A stretch of DNA of 64,000 nucleotides from Bradyrhizobium sp. LTSP849 (lineage in GTDB: Bacteria > Pseudomonadota > Alphaproteobacteria > Rhizobiales > Xanthobacteraceae). Made by a program: the position numbers and the translations under genes. The stretch spans positions 124,001 through 188,000 of the forward strand of contig NZ_JYMR01000004.1 of the NCBI RefSeq assembly GCF_000938255.1, read 5' to 3'. Shown in pieces: positions 56,772-64,000 of the stretch; position 1 is the first letter of the stretch, and each line of letters opens with the position of its first letter. The notes below the pieces were generated by a model. The model was not told where the DNA came from. It ran no database searches and saw only the letters and a list, made by a program, of their open reading frames with translations.

Positions 56772-57950
56772 TCAGGTGGCGCCCGGCTGGCGGAGCGTGA
56801 TCCGCGTCAATTCGGAGGGGCGACCGAGTCGCAGCGCGAAGCCGGGCCACAGCGCGGTGCCGTTGTTCACGTAAAGCGTCATCCCGTCGACGTCGTAACG
56901 ACCCGACACGTAGCCGGCGTTGGCGCGTGCGGCCAGCCGGTCGATGCCCAGAATCAGTCCTCCATGCGTGTGTCCGGACAGTTGCAGAGCCACGCCGAGC
57001 TTCGCGGCGTTCCGTGCGTCGCTCGGCTGATGGTCGAGCAGGATGACAGGGACGCCTTTGGGGGCGCCTTCGAGGACGGCGGCTAGGTCTCGGACGAGAT
57101 GTCTAGTGCGGCGCGACGCCCGGTCGGTAATGCCGGCGAGGACCAGCTTGCTTCCGTCGCGATCGAGAACGATGTGCCTGTTCTCGAGCGAGAGCAGTCC
57201 CAATTCGGCGAAGTGCGCCATCCACGTGCTGTAGCCGAAGATGTATTCGTGATTGCCCGAGATCACGTAGACGCCGTCGGTCGCCTTCAAGTCCCGCAAC
57301 GGCTCGATGTCGGCGCGTCGCGCATCGAGAGTGCCGTCGATCAGATCTCCCGTGATCGCGATCAAGTCGACGCCGAGTTTGTTCGATCGCTCGACGACGG
57401 CGCGCGCCCATGAAGCGGGAAACAGCCGGCTGATGTGCAGATCAGTCAGTTGCAGAATGGTGTACCCGTCGAACTGTCGCGGAAGTCCGTGGATACCGAC
57501 TTCGATGTCCTTCAGCGGCGGAATCCGCATCGCCTGATGGACACCGACAGCGGCCGCGACGGCAGCCAACGCAGCCAATCCATAGCGGACGCCGTCGGGT
57601 GCGCTCACGATGTCCCCATGGATCAGAAGTCCGACCAGGAGTCCGACATCGAGCGCCAGTTGCAGCAGCGCCAGCAAGACGATCGCGCCGAACGCCCAGT
57701 TGAAGAGGACGACCACCGGGCGCGGAAACTCCGGAGAGAATGCCGAGCCCGACGAGAGCTTGCTCCACCGGTGAAACTGCAATGCGACCAACGCGAGCGC
57801 CGCCACCAAGATCTTGATCGAAAGCGGCAACTGCAGCGGCCAGATGAAGCGGGTCAGGATCAGCAGATAGGCCAGGCCGAATATGAGTTGGGGAATTGGT
57901 TCGCTCCGGATTTGATCGGTGCGGCTTTCGTACACGAAGCCCAGCGCCAT
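56772..57950 (-). CDS. Membrane metallophosphoesterase
   Basis: The 392-residue protein has four predicted membrane helices (about 20-40, 45-62, 80-105, 118-142) before a C-terminal calcineurin-like domain. The metal-binding motifs are complete: LTDLHIS near 168 (DxH), ITGDLIDG near 198 (GDxxD), ISGNHEY near 230 (GNHE), LLDHQPSD near 305 and LSGHTHGG near 323 (GHxH). Many homologues of this layout are annotated YaeI-like phosphodiesterases. It hydrolyses phosphoester bonds at the inner membrane; the substrate is unknown. Confidence 0.85.
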   Translation of the reverse strand: MALGFVYESRTDQIRSEPIPQLIFGLAYLLILTRFIWPLQLPLSIKILVAALALVALQFHRWSKLSSGSAFSPEFPRPVVVLFNWAFGAIVLLALLQLALDVGLLVGLLIHGDIVSAPDGVRYGLAALAAVAAAVGVHQAMRIPPLKDIEVGIHGLPRQFDGYTILQLTDLHISRLFPASWARAVVERSNKLGVDLIAITGDLIDGTLDARRADIEPLRDLKATDGVYVISGNHEYIFGYSTWMAHFAELGLLSLENRHIVLDRDGSKLVLAGITDRASRRTRHLVRDLAAVLEGAPKGVPVILLDHQPSDARNAAKLGVALQLSGHTHGGLILGIDRLAARANAGYVSGRYDVDGMTLYVNNGTALWPGFALRLGRPSELTRITLRQPGAT

Positions 57951-58055
57951 CTCTACTCGAATTAGCTTCGGTCAGACCGCTTCCTCGGCTCGCTCGGGCG
58001 CGCAACCTTCCCGCTTGAGGTTCATGAGGTGACCGGTCGCCCGCGCATCGCACAA

Positions 58056-59237
58056 CTACCGAAAAATCGGATTGCCACGGACATCGTGCGCATCGCCGAC
58101 GGTGTCCTCGCTGAGCATTGGGATGTGCTGGAGGACGAAGCGACCCGGGCCGAGTCGTAAAGCCGATTGCCGATGCTCGGCGAGAAATTCCCGGAATGAA
58201 GGCGCATCGCCTTGCAGGGTGGCTGGCTCCTGATCGACCATAAGATCGGCATCACGGAGCGCGGGCAGTGTGCCCGACGGAGCGTCGTGTCCCAGTTGCG
58301 CATCCGTCCGAGCCTGTCGTCGCATTGCCTGAGGTGGCAGGCCGAACACACGCACGAATGCCCGCCGCATTCTTTCTCGATCCGCAAAGCCCGTCTGCCG
58401 CGCGATGATCTCGATCGGATGCCGACTGTCCTCCAACATCAATCGGGCGGCCTCGAGACGGAGCTTTTCGATGGCCTTTGCCGGCGACTCGCCGGTCTCC
58501 GCCGCGAACGCACGAGTGAATTGACGGGGGCTCAGATGGGCCGCCTCCGCGAGCTTTTCCACCGTAAGTTCGGTATGGAGATTTTTCCTCGCGAATGCGA
58601 GTGCGCTTTGAATTCGGTCGGACTTCGGCTCGAGTTGGAGGAGCGCCGAGAACTGCGACTGTCCGCCTGAACGGCGATGATGGATCACCATTTTCTTCGC
58701 GACCGCTCGAGCGACGTCCGGACCGATATCGTTCTCGACCATCGCCAGTGCGAGATCCATCGTCGCCGTCATGCCCGCCGACGTCCATACCGATCCGTCG
58801 ATGACGAATATCCGGTCTTCCTGCACCTTGACCTTCGGATAACGTCGCTGAAGTTCCGCCGTGTAGTCCCAATGCGTCGTCGCCTGCTTGCCGTCCAGAA
58901 GTCCTGCTTCAGCCAGCGTAAATGCACCGACGCACGTCGCGGCCACCCTGCGGGAAATCTCGGGAGCCTTTCGTAGGTACGTCAGCACTCCCTCGGACGG
59001 ACTTAGCGACCGGTCCGTGCCGCCGCCGACAATAAGTGTGTCGAAGAGGGAATTGTCGAACGGCTCGGTCTCTACTACAAGCCCGGCCGTCGTCCTTATT
59101 GGTCCTCCGTTCTCCGAGATAAAATGAACGTCGTAGCGGCGTTCGCCAAACTCCGAGTTGGCGACCTCGAAGACCGACATCGCCGCGAAGCTCATCACGT
59201 GAAAACCTGGAAAGGTCACTACTCCTATTCGCTGCAA
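58056..59237 (-). CDS. GlxA-type AraC family regulator (DJ-1/PfpI plus HTH)
   Basis: The 393-residue protein has an N-terminal DJ-1/PfpI domain (about 1-185) with AATCVGAFTLAEAGLLDGKQATTHW, in which the nucleophile-elbow Cys is present, and an AraC helix-turn-helix pair (about 210-315) with LTVEKLAEAAHLSPRQFTRAFAAETGESPAKAIEKLRLEAARLMLE and ETGF-like RQTGFADRERMRRAFVRVFGLPP. An unusual tail of about 75 residues follows the DNA-binding part. GlxA-type proteins often respond to nitrogenous or amine metabolites. A perfect palindrome lies 78 bp upstream of its start. Confidence 0.87.
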   Translation of the reverse strand: MQRIGVVTFPGFHVMSFAAMSVFEVANSEFGERRYDVHFISENGGPIRTTAGLVVETEPFDNSLFDTLIVGGGTDRSLSPSEGVLTYLRKAPEISRRVAATCVGAFTLAEAGLLDGKQATTHWDYTAELQRRYPKVKVQEDRIFVIDGSVWTSAGMTATMDLALAMVENDIGPDVARAVAKKMVIHHRRSGGQSQFSALLQLEPKSDRIQSALAFARKNLHTELTVEKLAEAAHLSPRQFTRAFAAETGESPAKAIEKLRLEAARLMLEDSRHPIEIIARQTGFADRERMRRAFVRVFGLPPQAMRRQARTDAQLGHDAPSGTLPALRDADLMVDQEPATLQGDAPSFREFLAEHRQSALRLGPGRFVLQHIPMLSEDTVGDAHDVRGNPIFR

Positions 59238-59741
59238 GCAAACCTCCCACTATCCGTGATAAGCATTACGTTGTTCGGGGATCGAGCAACCCGGGCTCTA
59301 TGTAGGTCCGATCTCGGAATTGGCCACTGGCCAATTCCGGCACCAGACGGCAGCCCAGACGAGTGCCTGTTCCGGGAGAATGGCGTTAATTGGTCGGGCG
59401 CGTCTATTGGGCTGCGATTGTCTCCTCGCCTCGCGATATTGCCGGGATTCCTTGCGGCTCACTCAAACGGACTTTCAATGTCGCCCCAGACTTTGGAAGT
59501 TTTTAGCTTTGTCGGTTTGCATTCATAGAAAATATCGCACAGCAATATGGCGTGTTTCGAATTTTTCTGTCGAGATCGCCCCCTTCCAGATACTTGCGCT
59601 TGCCGTCGCCTTGTCGAAACATGGGATGTCCCGAAACGTGGGCAAAACGTCGTTTGGCGCTCAGCTTTGATCGCCTAGCCTTAGCGCTTCTGAACCGCAC
59701 TCCATCAAGCGTTTTCGGAAACGACGAGAGCACATGGCGAA
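59238..59741. other. 504-bp intergenic region between divergent genes
   Basis: This AT-richer gap separates the GlxA-type regulator from the unknown 414-residue gene on the opposite strand. It holds the 25-bp palindrome described separately. No short gene with convincing codon use was found, and no terminator was recognised. It is large enough to contain both promoters and regulator sites. Confidence 0.45.
59315..59339. promoter_or_regulatory. Perfect 25-bp palindrome upstream of the GlxA-type regulator
   Basis: CGGAATTGGCC (59315-59325) and GGCCAATTCCG (59329-59339) are exact complements with a 3-base centre. Its length and symmetry fit a homodimer operator. AraC-family proteins usually bind direct repeats, so another regulator may be responsible. 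Confidence 0.6.
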
Positions 59742-60986
59742 ATGTTGGAGGTGAATGGCGAAATCGAAAGGATGGTCGAGCTGCTGGGGGCTGCCCGCAC
59801 TGACATGGTCACCCAACTGGCCGCCGCCATGGCCATCATCCGAGATGCACCGCTTCGGGAACGGCTCGGCAAAATTGCCGGGGTCGATCCGGGTCAGGAT
59901 TTCTTGATCGGCCAACTCAAGAACCAAAGCTGGCTCAAGGTCGGACGGCATGGGTACACCATCGATCGCAAGCGACAGACCGGATGGTCCGTCGTCGATC
60001 TTGATGAAGTGCTTCGGACGCTACCGGAATTCGAAAAATCGCTGCAGGATTCGATGCAGCGAACATACGCCACGAGGGATGCGTACGGCATTCTCGAAGC
60101 TCTCTTCGAACCGTCGCCCATACAATCGCGATCGAATTTCCACGAGATCTTCGCCTGGGCTCCCCTGTTGGAACAGATGGCCTACAATGCTGCGATGCGC
60201 ATCCTTCCGGTCCTCGACACGCTTCGATCGGTGGTGAGATTTGAATTGAGCGGGACGTCGGGAATCGGCGCAACGAGCCTGCGCGCATACTGGCAGCTTC
60301 TGCATGCACTGGGCCAACTTACCCTGGTCGCGTCAAGTAACGAGGCTCGGCCATGGCTTGCGGATATGGCCAATAGCTTCGTATGGGAAAGCTGGACACC
60401 AAGCTTTGTGCTCCTGAGAGAACGTACGTTCTGGCTTGCCGCCATCGCAGCGAGGTCGGCGGCCGCGTTCGGCGAATCCGTCGTGGAGGGCTATTTACGG
60501 AGATTGTCGCACGCCAGACACCCCATGATGGTTTTCGACGCACTCTTTGGGCTGACGGCAATAGGTTTGGCAAATCCACCGTCAAAGGCTGGGATCCTGG
60601 CCGAACTTGACAGCATGCGGGATGCAAATCTTGCACTTAGCGGGGATCACAGCGTCTATCTCATCTCTTATGAAAGCGCGGTTCGCGTCTTGTCCGGACC
60701 GTCGGTCGGACAGCGGGAGTTCCGCGAATTACACTGGCGTGCAGGCAGCGCCGCGGGGATGGCGACGCGCCCTGCCCTTATCGGTGACCCAACCGCGCTT
60801 TCCGCGTCCGGAGAGTATCTTGGGTTCTCCATGCTGCCCTTCGTTGCCGACAGCTCCCATGACGAGCATTTCCCGAAATTCCCGGCCCAGTCCGACAGGG
60901 AGATATCTCGCGGAAAAATCGCGGCCGCTTTTCGTCGTGCATGGGTCGCGGAGCCGACGTCTCCCACCCGACACTTCCTGAACTGA
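59742..60986 (+). CDS. Unrecognised 414-residue protein
   Basis: The product is predicted to be soluble and largely helical, with no signal peptide, membrane helix, catalytic motif or cysteine pattern that I recognise. Landmarks are GEIERMVELLGAARTDMVTQLAAAMAIIRDAPLRERLGKIAG at the start, GWSVVDLDEVLRTLPEFEKSLQDSMQRTYATRDAYGILEALFEP near 80-123, and an Ala-rich middle. Trp-rich segments (RPWLADMANSFVWESWTPSFVLLRERTFWLAAIAARSAAAF) near 200-242 may form a helical repeat surface. The start is uncertain because of several nearby ATG and GTG codons. It may be the first gene of the oxidoreductase set behind it, but 178 bp separate them. Confidence 0.5.
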   Translation: MLEVNGEIERMVELLGAARTDMVTQLAAAMAIIRDAPLRERLGKIAGVDPGQDFLIGQLKNQSWLKVGRHGYTIDRKRQTGWSVVDLDEVLRTLPEFEKSLQDSMQRTYATRDAYGILEALFEPSPIQSRSNFHEIFAWAPLLEQMAYNAAMRILPVLDTLRSVVRFELSGTSGIGATSLRAYWQLLHALGQLTLVASSNEARPWLADMANSFVWESWTPSFVLLRERTFWLAAIAARSAAAFGESVVEGYLRRLSHARHPMMVFDALFGLTAIGLANPPSKAGILAELDSMRDANLALSGDHSVYLISYESAVRVLSGPSVGQREFRELHWRAGSAAGMATRPALIGDPTALSASGEYLGFSMLPFVADSSHDEHFPKFPAQSDREISRGKIAAAFRRAWVAEPTSPTRHFLN

Positions 60987-61025
60987 CAGCGCCTCGGTTC
61001 CGCTCCCTTCGCACGAAGGTGCTCA

Positions 61026-61083
61026 TGTCCTGGAAGGTGGGATAAATGGCGTTTCCCGCTTCGGCCGAACGATCTACTTGGTT
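61026..61083. repeat. 58-bp element, copy 1
   Basis: This stretch matches 62173-62230 at about 48 of 58 positions, with blocks TCCTGGAAGGTGG, AAATGGCGTTTC and CGAT.TACTTGGTT conserved. It lies 81 bp before the hydroxyacid dehydrogenase start. Copy 1 cannot encode the same peptide because a stop interrupts it, so a regulatory or duplicated non-coding role is more likely than a gene. Confidence 0.7.
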
Positions 61084-61164
61084 GCCCGGACCAAGAGAGC
61101 TCCCGGACACGCGACGCTCGAAGGCGCGAGTTCTCCGACCAGTTTCACGGAAGCGAGGCACGCA

Positions 61165-62106
61165 GTGAAGATCGCAATCCTGGATGATTACCAGAACGTC
61201 GCACTGAGCAGCGCCGACTGGTCCGCGGTCGCCAAAAGGGCGGACATCACCGTCTTCAACGATCATATCGACCAAGTCGACGCATTGGTCGCGAGACTCT
61301 TGCCCTTCGACGTGATTTGCGTCATGCGCGAGCGCACGCCCCTGCGCCGCGACATTATCGAACGTCTACCGCGGCTGAGGTTCATTGCCTCGACCGGACC
61401 TCGGAACATTTCCATCGACATGGCCGTCGCTCATGAGCGCGGCATTTTAGTCGCCAACACGGGCTACAGATCCACGCCGACAATCGAATTGACCTGGGCG
61501 CTGATCCTCGCCAGCGCGCGTCATCTCGTCGGAGAAAGCAACTCAATCCGGGCCGGCGGCTGGCAAACCTCGGTCGGCCATGAACTCGACGGCAGGATCC
61601 TTGGAGTCTTAGGTCTCGGCAACGTCGGCGGACAGGTCGCGAGGATCGGCCGCGCGTTGGGCATGAAGATCATCGCCTGGAGCCAGAACTTGACCGCAGA
61701 AACGGCGGCAGCCGCGGGTGCCGATCTCGTGACCAAAGACGAACTCTTTCGGCGGGCCGATATCGTGACCATCCACCTCATCCTGAGCGAGCGCACCCGC
61801 GGTCTCGTCGGCGCTGCCGAGCTGGCGCTCATGAAACCGACGGCGCGGTTGGTCAACACGTCGCGCGGCCCGATCGTCGACGAGCAAGCGCTCATCGAGG
61901 TCTTGCGCGCACGAGCTATCGCGGGGGCGGCGGTCGACGTCTTCGATACCGAGCCCTTGCCGGCCAGGCATCCGTTCCGATCCCTAGAGAACGTGCTGGC
62001 GACGCCGCATATCGGATTCGTCGCCGAAGACCTCTACCGGACTTTCTATGGCGACGCGGCGGCGGCGATCGGAGCCTGGATCGAGACGCAGGCGCCAAGC
62101 CCGTGA
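61165..62106 (+). CDS. D-2-hydroxyacid dehydrogenase family protein
   Basis: The 313-residue NAD-dependent enzyme starts at GTG 61165 with KIAILDDYQNVALSSADW. The nucleotide fold is GVLGLGNVGGQVARIGRALG near 149-168, and the catalytic triad regions are NTSRGPIVDEQ with Arg near 232, DTEPLP with Glu near 261, and ATPHIGF with His near 280. ERTRGLVGAAEL marks the family (phosphoglycerate or glyoxylate/hydroxypyruvate reductase-like). An upstream open extension to 61078 falls in the repeated element and is unlikely to be coding. Confidence 0.83.
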   Translation: MKIAILDDYQNVALSSADWSAVAKRADITVFNDHIDQVDALVARLLPFDVICVMRERTPLRRDIIERLPRLRFIASTGPRNISIDMAVAHERGILVANTGYRSTPTIELTWALILASARHLVGESNSIRAGGWQTSVGHELDGRILGVLGLGNVGGQVARIGRALGMKIIAWSQNLTAETAAAAGADLVTKDELFRRADIVTIHLILSERTRGLVGAAELALMKPTARLVNTSRGPIVDEQALIEVLRARAIAGAAVDVFDTEPLPARHPFRSLENVLATPHIGFVAEDLYRTFYGDAAAAIGAWIETQAPSP

Positions 62107-62172
62107 ACATCGGAAGGAACGCCAGCAAGGATGCCGCAGGATTCCGTCGGCCTCGCCGTTGAGTCCTGCGTG

Positions 62173-62230
62173 TGTCCTGGAAGGTGGCAAAAATGGCGTT
62201 TCTCGATGCTGAGGGACGATTTACTTGGTT
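62173..62230. repeat. 58-bp element, copy 2
   Basis: This is the second copy of the element at 61026-61083, ending 21 bp before the ATG of the quinone-oxidoreductase-like gene. Two genes with one shared upstream sequence suggests common regulation, perhaps by the GlxA-type protein nearby. Confidence 0.7.
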
Positions 62231-62251
62231 ATCGATCCTGGGAGCAACCGC

Positions 62252-63235
62252 ATGTCACGCAGCGTTCGATTTCACGAGTTCGGCGGTCCGGAGGTCCTGA
62301 AGATCGAAGATGTGACCATACCAGATCCAGGCCCCAAGGAGGTCCGCTTACAGATAAAGGCCTTCGGCCTGAATCGAAGCGAGGTCCTGACCCGATCCGG
62401 TAAAGCCGCAACGAAGGCACCGTTGCCCGCGCAACTTGGTTTGGAGGCTGCGGGTCTGATCGAAGCGCTAGGATCGGAAGTGGACGGTCTTGCGGTCGGC
62501 GACAGGGTGGCAGTCATTCCCGGCGAGACTGGCCGCGGCTACTATGGCGAGGTTGCCCTCGCGCCCGCCAGGACACTCGTGAAAATACCGGACGATCAGA
62601 GTTGGCAGGAGGCGACAGCAACCTGGATGGCGTTCGGCACCGCCTGGACCGGGTTGATCAGTATCGCCGGCATCTCGGCGGGGCGGACAGTATTGATAAC
62701 GGCAGCATCGAGCAGCACGGGTCTTGCTGCGATCCAAATCGCGCGAAAGGTGGGTGCGATCCCGATTGCACTCACCCGGACCTCCGCGAAGGCGGCGGCA
62801 CTGCGCGAGGCGGGAGCCGCTCACGTCATCGCAACCGAGGAACAGGACCTAGTTGCGGAGGTGGCTCGGTTGACCGACGGCAAGGGCGCCGAGGTGGTGT
62901 TCGATGCAGTGGGTGGGGCAACCTTCGAGAAACTTGTCGAGGCGACGGCGATCGGAGGCTTGCTGGTCGCGTACGGTCGACTCAGTCCCGACGCGACCCC
63001 GTTGCCCCTCGCGCAGGTCTTGTGGAAGGATTTGACGGTCCGCGGCTTCGTTCTCCCGACCGCGATTGCGCGCGACGACAAGCTTGCAGCGCTTAAACAG
63101 TTCATCGGCGAAGGGCTTACGTCTGGCGCGCTGCGGCCGATCATCGCCAGAACATTCCCCTTTGATGAGATCGTGGCCGCCCATCGCTACGTCGAGACCG
63201 GGGCGCAGTTCGGCAAGGTGGTCGTGACCGTCTGA
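62252..63235 (+). CDS. Zinc-independent medium-chain dehydrogenase (quinone oxidoreductase-like)
   Basis: The 327-residue protein begins MSRSVRFHEFGGPEVLKIEDV, the usual start of NADPH:quinone oxidoreductase-like MDRs, with a GGGAG site in front. It has GLEAAGLIEALGSEVDGLAVGDRVAVIPGE near 61-92, the cofactor loop ITAASSSTGLAAIQIARKVGA near 148-170, and VVFDAVGGATFEKL near 216-230. The zinc-binding cysteine and histidine residues of alcohol dehydrogenases are absent. It reduces quinones, enones or similar carbonyls with NADPH. It is followed 13 bp later by the SDR gene. Confidence 0.85.
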   Translation: MSRSVRFHEFGGPEVLKIEDVTIPDPGPKEVRLQIKAFGLNRSEVLTRSGKAATKAPLPAQLGLEAAGLIEALGSEVDGLAVGDRVAVIPGETGRGYYGEVALAPARTLVKIPDDQSWQEATATWMAFGTAWTGLISIAGISAGRTVLITAASSSTGLAAIQIARKVGAIPIALTRTSAKAAALREAGAAHVIATEEQDLVAEVARLTDGKGAEVVFDAVGGATFEKLVEATAIGGLLVAYGRLSPDATPLPLAQVLWKDLTVRGFVLPTAIARDDKLAALKQFIGEGLTSGALRPIIARTFPFDEIVAAHRYVETGAQFGKVVVTV

Positions 63236-63248
63236 AGGAGCGACGAGA

Positions 63249-63977
63249 ATGGGCAAGTTGCAGGGAAAGGTGGCCGTGGTGACCGGCGGGACCACGGGAA
63301 TAGGTTTCGCTACAGCGAAGCGGTTCGTTGAAGAGGGCGCCTACGTCTTCATAACGGGCCGCCGCCAAAAGGAGCTCGACGAGGCTGTCAAGGCGATCGG
63401 CAGCAACGTTGCAAGCGTTCGCGGCGACGTCTCCAAACTTCCGGACCTCGATCGTCTCTGCGAGACCGTAAAGGCGAAAGGAAAGATCGATGTCCTGGTC
63501 GCCAATGCCGGGATCGGCGAATTCGCTCCCTTGGCAACCCTCACCGAGGAGCATTTCGACAAGCTTTTCGATCTCAACGTCAAGGGCACGCTGTTCACGG
63601 TGCAAAAGGCCTTGCCCCTGATGAACGACGGAGGATCAATCATTCTCATCGGCTCCGTCGCGAGCATCAAAGGCACAGCTTCCTTCGGTACCTACGGCGC
63701 GACCAAGGCCGCGGTTCGCAATTTTGTGCGAACCTGGACCGTGGAGTTGAAGGACCGTCGCATTCGCTCGAACGTGCTGAGCCCCGGTCCGATCAAGACG
63801 CCGTTGGTGGATCTACAGCCGCCGGAGGCCATTGCGAGGATACTGGCCACCATTCCGATGGGACGCATGGGAGAGCCGGACGAAGTCGCCAAGGCGGCGG
63901 TGTTTCTGGCCTCGGACGATTCCAGTTTTGTCACGGGCATCGAACTCTTCGTCGATGGCGGTCGAGGTCAAGTTTGA
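63249..63977 (+). CDS. SDR family oxidoreductase
   Basis: The 242-residue classical SDR has VAVVTGGTTGIGFATAKRFVEEGA near 8-31, NAGIGEFAP near 85, IGSVASIKG near 133, the active-site YGATK near 148-152, and a C-terminal DGGRGQV. It is translationally close to the oxidoreductase upstream (RBS AAGGAG) and probably co-transcribed. All classical catalytic residues are present, in contrast with the two altered SDRs of the other cluster. Confidence 0.9.
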   Translation: MGKLQGKVAVVTGGTTGIGFATAKRFVEEGAYVFITGRRQKELDEAVKAIGSNVASVRGDVSKLPDLDRLCETVKAKGKIDVLVANAGIGEFAPLATLTEEHFDKLFDLNVKGTLFTVQKALPLMNDGGSIILIGSVASIKGTASFGTYGATKAAVRNFVRTWTVELKDRRIRSNVLSPGPIKTPLVDLQPPEAIARILATIPMGRMGEPDEVAKAAVFLASDDSSFVTGIELFVDGGRGQV

Positions 63978-64000
63978 TCAGCGGAAGGGCGGCCGGAGGG

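Overview
The window looks like chromosomal DNA of a Bradyrhizobium or Rhodopseudomonas type alphaproteobacterium. The reasons are high GC with alphaproteobacterial codon use, many CoA-dependent catabolic genes and branched-chain-amino-acid-type (liv/HAAT) ABC transporters, and palindromic intergenic repeats of the kind common in that group. No phage, insertion sequence, CRISPR array or plasmid replication gene was seen. Coordinates were worked out by hand from the sequence; family names are from motif recognition, not from searches.

Layout. 1-5307: the end of a flavin monooxygenase gene, then metF-metH, the folate branch of methionine synthesis. 5572-11082: small accessory genes (a hypothetical, a membrane DUF3592-like protein, a GST, a serine/threonine dehydratase, an exported protein, a GNAT acetyltransferase) plus one AT-richer single gene at 9342-10373 with a treble-clef/HNH-like Cys-His pattern. 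11493-15232: a three-gene heme peroxidase unit (small partner, DyP-type peroxidase, membrane-anchored di-heme cytochrome c). 15252-25609, minus strand: glpK, an SDR and a pimFABCD-type dicarboxylic acid beta-oxidation operon, with an IclR-type regulator diverging from it across a perfect 19-bp palindrome. 26671-34161: livGFHM plus three tandem paralogous substrate-binding proteins, each followed by its own strong terminator. 34354-38514: glycerate 2-kinase, a PAS-PAS-GGDEF-EAL protein and a MarR regulator. 38692-42237: a second HAAT transporter with a fused permease-ATPase and no binding protein of its own. 42296-43077: dsbB and tRNA-Leu(CAA), followed by a small gene and a decayed VOC-family gene.

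44132-55894, minus strand: a long cluster for degradation of an unknown organic acid (CoA ligase, two-subunit acyl-CoA dehydrogenase, thiolase, nitronate-monooxygenase-like flavoprotein, iron alcohol dehydrogenase, binding protein, EF1B-gamma-like GST, HCCA-isomerase-like protein). It includes two related SDRs in which the catalytic Tyr appears to be Phe. A divergent HxlR regulator sits beside two near-identical 17-bp operators. 56772-63977: a membrane metallophosphoesterase, a GlxA-type regulator, an unrecognised 414-residue protein, and a co-directional set of three oxidoreductases. Two of these are preceded by copies of one 58-bp element.

Functionally the window is mainly an uptake and beta-oxidation region. 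Two CoA pathways with matching architecture each have their own regulator, and three HAAT-type uptake parts probably bring in carboxylic or aromatic acids. The most promising leads are the HxlR regulon with its incomplete beta-oxidation set and altered SDRs, the three-protein peroxidase unit, and the lone HNH-like gene.
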